Shown: positions 51,563 to 64,000 of the stretch, piece after piece
How the letters are laid out: every line of letters begins with the position of its first letter
Numbering within the stretch: position 1 is the first letter of the stretch
Source of the DNA: Campylorhamphus procurvoides
Lineage: Eukaryota > Chordata > Aves > Passeriformes > Dendrocolaptidae
Length of the DNA: 64,000 bases
Assembly: GCA_013396655.1 (NCBI GenBank)
Contig: WBMV01009281.1
Coordinates: 29,933 to 93,932, forward strand
Direction: 5' to 3'
The notes under the pieces: generated by a model
What the model was told of the DNA's origin: nothing
What the model saw: only the letters and a program-made list of their open reading frames with translations
The model's database searches: none
Translations under genes and position numbers: made by a program

Positions 51563-54500
51563 TTCTTTTTGGGTGTAGTTTATCAGGGGAAATAAGGGCT
51601 ACTTCAGATTTCTTTGATGGTGTCAGCATTTTAAGTGTTGTGATTATTTGTTTTTGACAAAATTATAGAGAGCTTTAATGTGCTCTATTGATAACTCAAT
51701 CTAGAAAAGCCAACTAGGAATAGAAGACAGATCCTGAGCAGGATAATAGTGTTTCTTTTCATATAGTTCTGTTTCAACAAAAGCCATTGCAACAACCAAA
51801 AGCAGGTTCAGACCTAACTACCTGAAGACTTTCTAGTGCTCACCAAGAGAAGACTCAAGAGTCTGCCTTGATTTTCCTAAATTTTAATTTCTCAATAAAA
51901 AAGGGCTCAGCTGGAAGCTTTTTCCTGGGCTTTCCAGAGAGCAGCTCAGGATCCATGCTCTTCAGGAACAGCACGAGGAAGTGAAATTAGCAGACCACGT
52001 ACTGTTTTATAAAGCAGCTTCTTAGCCCCCATTAGAGAGCGCGTGTTGCTGCAGGAAACCATTTACACTCACACACCATTTGTGCTCCCAGGAGCTGTTT
52101 CACAGTGCCAGGAGAGCGAGCACCCACAGCATCTAATTGTGGAAACAGCAGTTTGGTTCTGCCCAAGACTCAGAGCTTTGCAACAGCCAGTTCGGAATCT
52201 TCAGCCAACTAAAACAACTTCCAAGCCACTGGCAACAAGAGCTCAGATTATTTTTGTTGCAAGTATGATCATACATTGATATCTCTCTGCAAATCCACAT
52301 GGGGGGGCATCCATAGCTAAAAATTGACAGAATAAGCAGGCTATTAAGGTAATTTCTATCTAAAGGCATTTCAAACCAACCCAGACGCTGTTGCAGTTTG
52401 GAGTGCCAAATAACAGCGAGAAGAGTGTCACTTGAAAGACATTTCTTCTTTTCCTGTCATTTGTGCTATTCAGAAATACACACATTTGGATGAGTTATTT
52501 CAGTAAATCTCTCTTCCGGACTGTGTCTCAAGAACTCACACATGCTCATTCCGAGGTCTGTGCAGTCTGTTTGTAATAGTAGAGATACTCAGGTCAATGT
52601 GATAGCTTTATAATGGCTAGGCATATTTTGCCAAAGAAAATTAGGATACCTCTTTACTACAGAAATCTGAAGGCTTTCATAATTTCCTTTTTTTCCCTAA
52701 AAGCGCTATCCAGCGTGGTCTTCCAAAAACATGGATTCATAGCAGTGTGAATCCTATTTGATATGCTGGACAGAGGTGCATGTTTTTGACTTGCCTGTGA
52801 GAATTGTGCTTATGAACACAGTTCACAGCATGTCCTTAGAGCAGAAAGAGAGACTGCTGGAAAGCAGCATTGCCCTGAAGTTTGGTAAGCTCTTTAAGAG
52901 AATATCCATTCTTTTAGAATTCCAAGGGGTTGTTTACTGAACCTATCCCTACCAGACACCCCTTCCTCACTGACATTTTTTAGGGTTAGCTTTGGGGTTT
53001 TCTTTCATTCTTTGCTATTACTGTGCAAGGATTCCCTTTCAAACTAGTCCATTTTGCATTAAACTGCATGTGATAATGACCTACACCTTTACACCACCCC
53101 ATGTCTCAGTCTGGACACCCAGCTCTTCCACCTGTGTTTCTCATCCCGTCTCTCCAGAATGCTGTAAATTCAAACATTACACTGTTTTTAGCTTCATCAG
53201 TGGTTCACAGATTTGTATCTTTTATGATCTGTGTCTGTTATTTTATTACCCCATCTTTTTGTGCCGTGAAGCTTTGTTTGGGGATCAAACTTTTATCTAT
53301 CAACAGTTATTTGATGATTAGTGCTTATATATGTAGGTCTTAAACATTTCCATTACCTCTGAATTTACACTACTATAAAATTTGTGCATTCACCAGTTCA
53401 TATAGATCGTATTCTGTTCTACCTCTGAATTTGGACATGTTTTTATGTGATCATATTTCTATGAAATACATCCTTCTCGCGCTGCAATAGCTGGATCTTC
53501 TAATACGTGCATTTGTACCTACTGCAACTCTTACCCTTTTTGTTGGTGGTTTTCAGTAACCCACTAGCAGAACACAGGCAGCAGGTACTCCTATGCAGGG
53601 GAAGAAGATCCTCCTGCTCCAACTCTGCATCTGTAACACTGTCATGACATAATTTCATCATTTATTCTGCACATTTATCAACAATTGCCATTACTCAGAA
53701 GGTACATGCAGTGATGAGTGGTTATATTTTATGATTTCTACCTATCCCTTTATGCTTTGGTTTAAAAGTCTTACATCCCTTAAGCATGCAGTTAAATGCC
53801 ATATAAAATTGATATTGCGCTTCTCTAATTAACCACAATATTGCTGTTGACTTGACTCAGCAAGATGTGAGGCTCCAAAGAGAAGGGTTTCTGCTCATGA
53901 GCACTAAAAGCACAGGTACCACTCTGGAGTGGGTTTTGTTTCACTAGAAAAGTATAAAACCTGACCATATCCCACGACCATAGTTATAATTACTGTCTCT
54001 ACTGTGGGTTTTTTAAAAAAATCCATCAAGTCTCCTACACTCCCATTTTCAACAGCATTTACAGCTTTTCACTGCCATTTGAGTGTATGTTTTCACCACC
54101 AAAAACTGAACAATGTTGGCTACTTAAGTCAGCTCAATCACAACTGGAAATGGATCTTGGCTTTCTCTTTGGGTGGGGTTTTTTGCCCATGTCCCTCACC
54201 AAAAAATGTTCATAACCACAGAGAAAACATAATAGAATGCTAAAAGTACAGTAAAAGATAAACTGCCCCCCTGTTTTTAGTGTTGTTCCCTTGTGTGCCT
54301 CACAAGCACCTCCTGGTCCCAAGGACATTACACCATTTATCCTCCCATTTTCATCTGCTGAGATGATTATTTACCCTTTGATTTCTGGAAGAACTGCAAT
54401 GTAGTGTCCATTTGTGAGACGAACCAACTGTTTGTACAAATACATGCTACAAACCAACTTCACAACCTTCCTTCCAGGGCCACCTCCTCTGGAGAAAGAT

Positions 54501-57500
54501 TTGTGCCAGTGCCTGTGATATCAACCCCAGCTCTGGCAGCTCCTACTTATAGGAGCAGTGTCATTATTTCCCACAGACAGGGAAAAAACTATAAACATGC
54601 ATATAGTAAAGACTATTTTTGTAACATTAACACTTCAGAGCCTGCAATTTACAGTTTTAAAATGCCACACTAGAAATTGAAGAAAGAAATGGGCAGAGAT
54701 GAACCACTCCACTTTATTCTTAGGACTTACTCTCAAGTGCCAGGCTGGCAGGGGAAGATGAACTGTAGGGAAATGACACAGGAAAGCCCTGGGAGGTAAA
54801 TGCATTGTCCCTAAACAAGGACCTGTGTAAACAGCTGCAGAAGAGAAGATGGAGTGTCAGAGCCCTCATCTGCATTTGGGTGATTTTCTCTGTTGACTTG
54901 ACTATATTTCCAAATCCTCTATCCAAGACCACTCACCAGGATGCAAGAAAAGAGAAAGCTTGTTTTGAAGGCAGAATTTTGTACTGTAAACAAGCCTAGT
55001 TCTTTACAGTGAGTTCAGTTTCATTCCCGCATTAGCATTTTAAAAAGAAACGGTGCCTCCATTAGGTTTTTGGGTGGTTTACTTTCTACCTCATTTGACC
55101 ATCAATTAAAATTAAACTGCCAGGCTGAATTTCCCTGCGTGGTAAAAAGTCCCTTCAAAAGCTGACTCCAGTGCTCCTTGTAATCCTCAAACATGTACGT
55201 GAGAGAAAATCATTGAAGCGTTTGCAAATTGGATCAAAGCCTGAAAATCTGAAAAGCAGTATATGCTGCTGCCTACAAGGATGGAGAAACTGCACAACTG
55301 ATACGATTCCAGATGGCACTAGAATTAAATGAATCAAAAAGAACCCATTAATTTTTAGTTTATATAAAGACAGAGCTGAACAACAAAGGAAAATTTCTAA
55401 AAGGAATTGTGAAGTGGGATAGAAAGGAGACAAGTCAAACCTAGAAATTTTTGCATAAAAATCACAGAGAGAATTAAGAAAACAGATGTTTGGCTTTTTC
55501 ATGTTCTTTTTATTTTTGAGTGGGAGATGAATTTTTTTTCATGTGCAATTTCTGTTAATAATACATGGAAAGCCATAAGAGAACAAAGAAAATCTGATTC
55601 CAGTCAGCAAGGATGATAGACTTTCTGAAAAAAGGGATTAAATAAAAAATCATAATGAGAAAAAAACATTTAAAGAGACATCCTTTTCCCTCTGTTAAGA
55701 CCCTGCCTTTTGTGTAGGCTCTAAGACAAGTCCAGATCACCAGGAGAAGGGAGTTCAGATCTGATGTAGCAGACACCTGAGTGATGGTGTCAGGGATGCC
55801 CCAGATGTCAGGCTGGATAACAGGAAAAACCCAGGGACTGAAGTAGCAAGGACATGCCTCCATATCATAATCAGACTAGAAGCACAGACACATCATCTCA
55901 TTTAAATTGCACAATATTTGTTCTGTTGCAGATTTCAAGAACTTTAATTCATTTTTTTACAGATGACCTGTGATCCTGCTGCCATTCACAACTGGCTATA
56001 ATTAGAGGAGTACAGGGTCCAAACCTCCTTTTTTTACCATGGAGATATCAGAAATACTACTTCCAGCTCCAAATATCCCAGGCACTGTAAGAAGCAACTA
56101 AAAGCAATTAGCATTTTGTTATGAAATAATCATAAAAAAGCATAATTGTGCTCTTCTTGATGCTAACAGACATATAGATAGATCTGTTATGCTGTGCAGC
56201 AATGACTGGCAGTAGTTCCTTGGTTTTAGAAAGCAGCAGGATAGCATGTATCTCCTCCCTACAGCAACACAGCCTCTTTTATAGTTCAACCTGAAAACAC
56301 GCCTTGGACTGGGAGGTGCTGGTCTGCATCCTCAAGTTAAACCAAATATAAAGGGAATGGGAAACCAACAGCTGTGTCACAACCTGGTGGGGGCAGTGGG
56401 CACAGAAATGAGCTGATCCTCCACAGTGACACGTGTGTCTCCTCTCCCAGGGGCACATTCACATCAGCACAGGTAAGAGGGACACCTTCTGCTCCTATTG
56501 TTCCTGAAAAGCACAAGTCTGCGTCACAGAGGAAGGATGAGCAGCACTTCAGCTTCAAAATAAATTCACAGCTCCGCACTCCTCGCTTTCAGTCTCCAAG
56601 GTTACCACTCCTCTTTCCTTCCTTCCTTCTTGTTTACTTATATTGTGCATGAAAAAATAGAGATATTAAAAAAGTATCCATTATAGACAGTTGTCCATTT
56701 AAAAACGAGGACAGAATGTTGGGGGCCAGTGACAAAGTTGCCACATGCCTTCCATGTCAGGCCAGGCTGTGGGAAGGGCTCAGAGAAAGCCACATGGCTC
56801 ATGCATGGCTGTAACCACAGCCCTGGACCACACACCCTGTCCGTGCCAGGGTTTCCACACACAGCCTGGAGGAAGATGTTTGGAGAAGAGCAGAAAGGCG
56901 AGGGGGATTCCCATGAAAAATCTAAAATCCACAGTTAAAACTATGCCACAGATCACATTCAGCATGAAGAGAGCTATAGGGCAACTCCTAATTTTGGAAG
57001 CTCCCTGGGGCCAAACTTGTTTTTCCAAGAGGCTTGCAAAGTGTCTTGCAAAAAGGATCTTAGTGTCAGGACTGAAGCTACTTGGGGCCACCAAAAAGAG
57101 GTAAGAATTGCTGTAAGAACTTGAAATATTATTAGAAATGTTCATATTTACACTGATAGTATTAAATAAGGCTTCCAAAACTCTGCTATCTGCTGGAGAA
57201 AAACCCCATTTTGGAAATACGAGTCCATTAAATCCCTAGAGCTCTTCTGCAGTAAGAAACTTAAAGGTTTTTGAACCACAGAGACACATATTTACTCTGC
57301 TTGTGCTTGGGGCCAAAATGACAACCGATGAGACCTGCAATTCCACTGATTTCAACTGACCTACAGTGTTTCTAACCCACCTGCTCAGCTATTTGGCACA
57401 TGGAGCAAGGACCACACAAAGGAGGCACATTCCAAACCTCAAGATACACCCAAGCATTCTAGAGAGCATCCTGTAGGACAGCACAGGCATTTGAAATAGT

Positions 57501-57759
57501 AGATGCTAGACTCAAAACAGGATGATTTGAAAAAACACTATAAAGAACAATTCTCCTGTCTGTATTAACAATTCCTTATCTATCAGAACTATGAACTGGA
57601 GAAACTGTGAACAAATGTTTCAATGGCTAAGTACAAATGTATTTTTATAACATATGACTCATGCAAATGGTATAAATACTCTTGAAAACATTGTGGTTTG
57701 AAGTGAGGGCACTTCAGGAAGAAGAAAGGTATTAGTTAAGGAACAGAATGTGAGTCAGA
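51563..57759. other. Long unique non-coding stretch
   Basis: No gene or identified transposon. 52380-52560 is repeat-free and enhancer-like in texture. A (TTCC)-rich patch occurs near 56606-56622. A frame at 56745-57104 ends at a donor-like AGAG|GTAAGA (57101) but carries no known motif. Nothing else was recognised. Confidence 0.5.
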
Positions 57760-58205
57760 GGAGCCAGGTGGGAACTGAGACTGCAATCATCAGCTTCCCA
57801 GGTGCACCGAGAAACAGAGGAGGCGACGCAAAGGAAATTTCGTACCAAACACAACTTGCTTTATTCTTCTTTTTCCTAATATAAAACCTAACCCTTCACT
57901 TTGCTGGATCTCATCTATTCTCATCCTTGAGTGCTCTCAGGTGCCTGTGAAGAGCCATAAAGCACACAGGTAAATAAACCACCCACAACAACATGCCCAC
58001 AACTCCTGAGGTCCGCGCTGCTTTGGGCAGGCTGGCTAGTTCTCGGAATTTGGGTTTATTGTCACCAAACTGAAGGGACAGAGGACTGGCACTCCCCAGG
58101 CCTCGGGATGACTGGTTTCCCATATGGAAGGCAGAACCCTCCTGAGGAAGGAAAGGCAGCAGGGGAACAGCTTGACACCACAGGTGCCTCTGAACTGTCA
58201 CACCC
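57760..58205 (-). mobile_element. Probable endogenous-retrovirus solo LTR
   Basis: On the - strand the order of signals is that of a retroviral LTR. A GC-richer U3-like part (about 58205 to 57890) is followed by a TATA-like TTTTATATTAGG (57875-57886). An AATAAA polyadenylation signal follows about 20 bases later (57860-57865). Then comes a GT-rich GTTGTGTTTGG and a U5-like stretch with CTCCTCTGTTTCTCGG. A 104-codon frame that ends just before the TATA box (57911-58225) has a hydrophobic run near its end, but I do not think it is a gene. The ends (TG...CA), target-site duplication and family were not determined, so limits are approximate. Confidence 0.45.
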
Positions 58206-58782
58206 TGCAGTGGCAGGTCTCCCAAATCCCTAAGGGACCTCCCGTGCTTTCAAAGGAAAGCCGGGTGTTACTGAGATGAAAGTTCATATTTGTCATAATC
58301 TTCACTCTCAAGATCACCAGATAAATGTTGTAGAAACTTCCCTTTACCTACTGGATAATATTTTTTGGAATTAAATACCATAAATTCTATATATGCTATC
58401 AATTACATCAAGCAGCAGGAAAAAATGCTTTACATAAATGTGCAGGAGGCAGGAAATCTGACATAGCTATTTTTTAACAGGGAGAAAAATGACACACGCA
58501 GATGGAGAATTCTGGTGGAAGATGATGGAGAAATTCCATCTTTCTAGAAGTACAGGAAAAGGCTCTGAGTGTAGCACCATTCTCACTCAGCACCAAGAAA
58601 CAAAAGCCATTACATCCACAGTCTATATATAAAACAGATGTGCAATGATACTGCAAAGGCTTCCACTTAAGAGTCTGTCCCAGTGGACTGATGATATTTA
58701 AGCTAAGTACCTACATTAGTTATTGCAGATATTTGTTACTATAGTAATAACTCAGGCTCTAGAAGCACAATTAAAATGCCAT
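58206..58782. other. Unique AT-rich non-coding stretch
   Basis: Nothing was recognised. The stretch ends at an assembly gap. Confidence 0.5.
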
Positions 58783-58783
58783 N
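58783..58783. other. Assembly gap (single N)
   Basis: A single N lies between TTAAAATGCCAT and GCTCCCCCATG. Unlike the gaps at 3379 and 4940, I see no sequence repeated on the two sides. Confidence 0.85.
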
Positions 58784-61338
58784 GCTCCCCCATGCTCCAG
58801 GATGTAGAGCCATGCTGTTAAAGCACTCCCCAACACCAGGGCAGGGCAGTGTAACTAAAGGCATTGACAGAACATTGCCTTCATCACGGAGAGTTTACAA
58901 ACACAACCAAGATGCTCCGTGTCATTCCAGGAGGCAAAGTCATTGGCAACATTTGTGCAAAACTTTCAGAGTGGGAATTGCTGTACTATAGGATATTTGA
59001 TCAACCCTAAAAGAAAAAAAGAATGACCACAGTTTTGTCTAAGTGATGTCTTAGGCTCAGGAAAAAGATGCATTGAGTTTCTCAGGATTCTCACCATGGT
59101 GGTGTATATCTCAGCATAAGAAAGTCTCATAATTGTCTCCTCATGGATTTCTCCCCTCCAAAGGCAACCTCAGTAATCCATGGCTGATTCACTAAGAGCT
59201 ACAAACTCCCTGTAATTATTGGTATTTCTATATTTGATGATACCAGAGGCTGAAAACAAACTATAAATGGAAAGATACCACAGAACAGAATCTATATTTT
59301 AAGCTGTTGGCATGATTAGAATTCTGCAGGAGATATATATTTTCTTCTATTTATTCACTTATCCTCAATCCATGTTAGATAGAATATAATTTCTCTTTAT
59401 CCTCCACTGGATTCACTTAACACTGCATTGTTTTATTTAAAATTACATATTGTTACAAAGAGCCCATAAGTTACGTACTTTCTGTCAGTATGCTTGACAT
59501 TCTTACATATACTCTTAAATTTCCAGTCAGCCACAGCAAACTTTATACCAAGTATACTCTAAAGTGGGGACAGATTTTTCACTCATGAAAGCCAATTTCA
59601 AAGGAGAATCACAAATAAGGAACAAAGAATTCCAACTAGCGAAATCTTCCCCTACGCAAAGCAATGCTGCTTCTCAGTGTCATTATTAGATTTAGATACC
59701 AAGAGATACTCATTTTGCTTTATGATTATTCCCTCAAAAGTGTTCCTTGTGCAGGACAATGACTCCAGACAGGTTCCCAGATCCAGGGAGTGCTCGTTCA
59801 AGTGGCTTATCTTTGAAGAGTTGTTTCATAATTTAAGCCTTAACTTTTGCAGTCACAATGCTCATCATTCATTTCCACATTTTATACATAAAAAATTCCT
59901 TCTTGCCCCTTGGTCGGCTCCAGAACAACACCCTCGTCTGACAGAACAGGGTGTGTCACTGCATCGGTTTGGGGACACATTTCCAACCCAGGGATCAGTC
60001 TTCTGGTACAGGGCATGGGAATCACTGTCACCACTTCTCCTACATGTTATGTGTGCATTTCCAAATGCAAGCACTAAGAAATTATCCCCAACTCACTGTG
60101 TCAAGCTTTAGTCCTCCCCAATCACAAAAGGCTATGCTTCTTTTCTCCCCTCCTTTTCTTTTTCTTTTTAATGCCATGAAATTACAGCTGCAAATACTGG
60201 GGTTTCATCCAGGTAATTACCTGTATTTACCTACAGCATATTAGGAAATAATTGCAGAGAATTATAATAAAAAGTGATACAGAAAGATGAAAAGGAAACT
60301 GGAACCACTATTTTCGTTGCATACAGAATTAATTTTAAAACATGTACATAACCTTATTAACATTCTAACGAGCATAAAGAACGTAACTATTCTCTTGCTT
60401 TCAGAATGCTTGGCATAAATCTATTAAAACCTCCACAACTACACAATAAACTGTTGATGTTACTAACCTAAATAATTCAGTGTCAGGAAACAGAATAAAA
60501 TTCACAACCAAACATCAAACTCACTCTGCAAATCACATACCCATGAAAATTATAGATGGTTTAGAGTTCTGATGAAACTAAAAAGTTTACAATAAATACT
60601 TCCATTATCTGTTTTTCTGAGAAAAACAAAACCTATCTGATTCCTTCTGAGCCATATAACACATCTTGACTAACAGGAGCTTTGCTAGACACAGAGAGAT
60701 GCCAACCTGGTCCCATAGCTCACAGAAACAAACTTGGTTACAGTTCATTATTCACTAACCCAATTATAATTCGTAATTCTCAAACATTATAACCTTAGAG
60801 TCACTTTATTTTTCATACTTGTAAAGCTCTCATTTTTTCCCCAGTGTTTATACTGATGGCTAGAATTTTAATGTATGTAAAATAAAACAGAGCTCCTTTT
60901 CTTAGGTCAGCAAGCTGAGCCTTTGCAGTTAAAGCTGACCTGACAGAGTTACCGAATGTGGATTTGACCCACTACAAGGTGAGTTCTGCCCACACCTATC
61001 TTGCCCAAGGCACCAGGGCCTCAGCTCCATGCAGTGCATACCCTGAGGATGGTCAGGCTCCCAGTAAGCCCCTTGTTCAGCAGAAGGGAGCAGCATCCCC
61101 TGGGGAGGCAGGCCAGAACCCGGGCCACACACCCTGGGCTCTCACCTTCACAGTTACTATACACAAGCTCAATAGCAAAGGCATTAATCAAGGGACACAC
61201 AAGTTCTCCACTCTTTTCCGGCTAGGGAGGAAGGCAAAAGACCCAAACCTATTTTGGCTTCACAAGGAGTGACACATTGGTCACGTAAGCAGAGAAAAAA
61301 TAACCAAAATCACTGAGTTTACAAGCTCCAGCCCTCAG
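58784..61338. other. Unique non-coding stretch
   Basis: No gene was recognised. The longest frame (59677-60111, + strand, 144 codons) has no domain and is partly overlapped by frames on the other strand. 60241-60640 is very AT-rich. Confidence 0.5.
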
Positions 61339-61510
61339 TAAATATTTCCAGGGAAGGTGACTCCACCACTGCCCTGGGCAGTCTGTTCCAGTGCTTGACA
61401 ACCCATGGAGCATTTTTCCCCAGTATCCAATCTAAAGTCCTCCTGGTGCAACGTGTCACTGGCTACCTGGGAGAAGAGACTGACAGCAGCCTCACTACAA
61501 CCTCCTTTAA
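61339..61510 (-). mobile_element. CR1 LINE fragment, end of ORF2
   Basis: The - strand encodes, in one frame, the end of the CR1 ORF2 protein in the usual order: FKGGCSE..V.LFSQ (family LKGGCSEVGVGLFSQ), then FRLD, then LEQTAQ and GSGG near the end (family WNRLPREVVESPSLE). On the + strand this appears as ATTTCCAGGGAAGGTGACTC and ACCACTGCCCTGGGCAG through GAGAAGAGACTGACAGC. The CR1 3' UTR and its terminal repeat are not present at the low-coordinate end, so both ends are lost. Only the part before FRLD is shortened. Confidence 0.85.
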
Positions 61511-62420
61511 AACATTTGCCCATGACTGGGGTTCACTAATCTATTTGACTCCTTTACTGCACCCAAAGGGCCCTCTCCTCTGTAGGGTGAGGAATCCTAG
61601 TGAATCATGAAGGGTGACCATGGCTTGAGGGACTCTGGCTCTCAGCACCAAAGACAGCAGTGGAGGCTCTTGCAGCAAGAGCTTTGTGTTCCTGTTGAAC
61701 CTTCCTTCAGCTCTGGTGAAGAGCAATGAACAACTACTGATGACAGGCACTTGCTCTTTCTGTACCACACTCAGGTCTGCCTACTCAGAGACTGAATAAA
61801 AGAAGAGACATTTTCAATGCCTCATGTTTGACACTGCCTTAGCATTTTTTTAGCAGGTCCTTAAATCAGGGGAAAGATTTTTCAGTCAGGATTTTGAAGT
61901 ATTATTTACATTCTCAAAGTGCAAACTTTTCCAGATTTGTTAATTTTTTTGAACTAGTGTTAACAAAACATCCAGCAAGACAACACTGGGATCTATTGGA
62001 GAGGCCACAAACCAGCAAAGTGCCTAAGAACAAACTTAACTTTGAGTTCAAAACCCCAACTGCTTAATTTCCTAGTGAATCATCAGGTGCTGTAAGTTTA
62101 AATGAAATCAGACAGTTTGACCTGAATAGTTTAATGTCCATTTTTAAGTGATGGCTTTCAGCAGCCTCCCCAGCAGGAGCTTCTGGGAGAAACCCGCAGC
62201 AGCATCTCTGACTTAGCTCCACAAAACAGCAAGCACCAAATTAGTCCAAGGGAAAATTAACAACTGACCAGCTGCTTGGGTGGGTTGTGCAGGTGTTGAG
62301 CAGGGTTGGGAGTTTGTGACAAAGGAACGAGACTCTACTTTGCTCACCAGTAAAACTCACCTGGGGGGTACTGAGAGGGGGCAGCCTATGCCATGATACA
62401 GGTAAAGGACTTGCTGTGTC
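61511..62420. other. Unique non-coding stretch between two CR1 fragments
   Basis: No gene was recognised. 61555-61790 is slightly GC-richer. No link between the two neighbouring CR1 pieces, which lie in opposite orientations, was found. Confidence 0.5.
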
Positions 62421-62556
62421 CCACTGGAGATGCCTTTGCTGGAATACTGCTTAAAAAGGAGTAAACTGAAGGCCATGGGGAGCTACAGGCTGTCTGAAAC
62501 AGGGCAAATGAAGAGAGATTGGAAGAACTGGAACAATTTAGTTCCAAGAGGAATAC
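62421..62556 (+). mobile_element. Decayed CR1 LINE fragment (ORF2, after the RT core)
   Basis: Two CR1 ORF2 motifs appear in order on the + strand but in different frames. MPLLEYCLK (family VRPHLEYCVQ) is in the frame of 62421, and NEERLEELEQFSSKR (family YEERLRELGLFSLEKRR) is in the frame of 62507. The linker is shorter than in intact elements, so there has been a deletion together with a frameshift. It is a short, old piece without the 3' end. Confidence 0.7.
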
Positions 62557-64000
62557 ATGAAAGACAGCAAGATTTATTTTGAAATATGACTCCTTTACAA
62601 AAAGCTCACTTTTCAGCCTTATTGTATTTCACAATCCTTTATTTAGGCATAAATGTTTGAATAAAGAAAACTTAAAGCAAGTTATTTTAAAATTTCTAAT
62701 TATACCCTAAACACTTGTCCATAATTTATGTATGATCTCAATATTATAACTCCAATTTACTGCAATTTTTCTTGCACCCTGAGTGACAGATTTTTATCAA
62801 CTCTGTGAATCATCTTTATTACTCTCCAAAAAAGCTGCCTATGTGCTGTTTAGAAGGAGAACAAGAAAATGATATTCCCCTTGCCCTACACAATTCTGAT
62901 TACTTTGTAATAGAAGAAATTAATCCCTCTCCCTTTTTGCTAGGTAAAGCTCCTTTTTTGACATTTGATATATCTGTGTTATTGAAGCAATTTCAACAAA
63001 GAGCAAGAATTATGTGAAGGAAAAAATGAAAGCCCTCTGAAGCTGAATGCAGCTCACCTGACAGACAGAAAATGGGCAGAGACAACTGAATCAGGCACTT
63101 ATTGGAGTCGTCACCAGCAGCCAAAGACTGGATTGGCCAGTAAAGAGGACTGTGAAGACACTGATTCCATCTGGGACTGGAATATCTCCTCGGGGCAGCT
63201 CACCAGGAATAACATACCATGGCTGGGCCCAAGGAGCCACTGAAGTGTTCAAGAATATGAAATTGCTCAGATCTTCTAGATATCAGGATCCATCCAAATA
63301 TTACCAGCTAATGAACACATTTGTCTTCCCTCATTGATTCAGACATGACTACTTACTTCTTACAAGTGAGTTAATACAGCAGTCTGAGAGAAATACTCTA
63401 ATTCAGAACCTGTTCTAGACAAAAAAGTCTTAAATCTTCAGGATAGAGTTCCAAGGCTAAGAATTAGGAGAGCTAAAGATACTTCTGCCTCACTGAGTGC
63501 AAGAATGAAGAGACTCCACCTAACTGCCTGCTGTGAAAGATGGTACTATTCACACCTCCACAAACAACTGGTGAAATAGGAAAAAACTCCATCAGCACTA
63601 AGTGTTAAAAAATTCCACAAAAAATCTTTTTATTTAAGATACAATTCAGAATTTGCTCTTCAAGTTACGGGTTTACTAGAGTATCAAGAACATGAAGATC
63701 TTACCTGATAAATTCAGATTTCTGTGCCAAAAGAATTAAATCATTGGAAACAGGCAAACTGGCAAACGTGACCTATTCTAAATATCAGCGAGATGTCAAT
63801 GCCTAATAATAACATTGGGGCTCATGAACGCGGGCGCTGCCTACACGAAGCAGGTTTAGGACTGTAAGCCTGAAATGACTGAATCCTACAGTTGTTAGCA
63901 GGCAGGTTGGGTGCTGATTCAGTGGTGCTCACCCCACTGCCAGCAGCCCCGTGTGGCTGCACCTGCAGGAGGCACAGACCCACCCAGGCTCTCCCAAACA
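62557..64000. other. Unique non-coding stretch to the end of the window
   Basis: No gene was recognised. A frame at 62805-63017 (70 codons) looks protein-like but has no known motif. The last 200 bases become GC-richer with a few CpG sites (AACGCGGGCGC at about 63828), too short to call a CpG island. Confidence 0.5.

Noticed and set aside
57911..58225. 104-codon - strand frame that looks like a small membrane protein with a short 3' UTR and AATAAA
   Set aside because: The TATA-like box, AATAAA and U5-like sequence right after it fit an LTR better, and no protein family matched.
59677..60111. 144-codon + strand open frame
   Set aside because: No known motif, residue use is chance-like, and frames overlap on the other strand.
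1..64000. tRNA, rRNA, U6 or other small RNA genes, CRISPR arrays, bacterial operons
   Set aside because: I scanned for typical box motifs, U6 starts, regularly spaced repeats and dense long open frames, and found none.

Overview
This is vertebrate nuclear DNA, most likely from a bird (possibly a songbird). No protein-coding gene could be recognised. The evidence for a bird is the repeat content. Every LINE I can identify is a decayed CR1-type fragment. These include 5'-truncated copies whose 3' end begins TCACAGAAT on the + strand, plus an older reverse-transcriptase piece. There are also two pieces that resemble avian endogenous-retrovirus LTRs, and repeats are sparse overall. Composition is AT-rich with short microsatellites, as in an intergenic region or a very large intron. 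No operons, bacterial signals, tRNA or rRNA genes, or CRISPR arrays were seen.

Layout. 1-3220 is unique AT-rich DNA. 3221-7033 holds a roughly 2.1 kb sequence present almost twice, with single N bases exactly at the two joins (3379 and 4940). Removing 3379-5098 gives one seamless copy, so this looks like a false (haplotypic) duplication in the assembly. 7034-39838 is mostly unique non-coding DNA. It contains several AT-rich, repeat-free stretches that look like conserved non-coding elements, a purine-rich block (15530-17270), and two exon-like segments with good splice signals (25285-25368 and 27994-28085). 39839-40219 carries an old CR1-type reverse-transcriptase fragment that is still open for 126 codons. 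43022-43510 holds an unassigned open frame. From 45 kb on, repeats are denser: CR1 at 45036-45360, 51294-51562, 61339-61510 and 62421-62556; LTR pieces at 47055-47380 and about 57760-58205; and an assembly gap at 58783.

I see no set of genes working together and no evidence for a new biological system. The best-supported observations are the false duplication, the CR1 fragments identified from their encoded protein motifs, and the LTR fragments. Exon, enhancer and open-frame candidates are low confidence and are marked as such.
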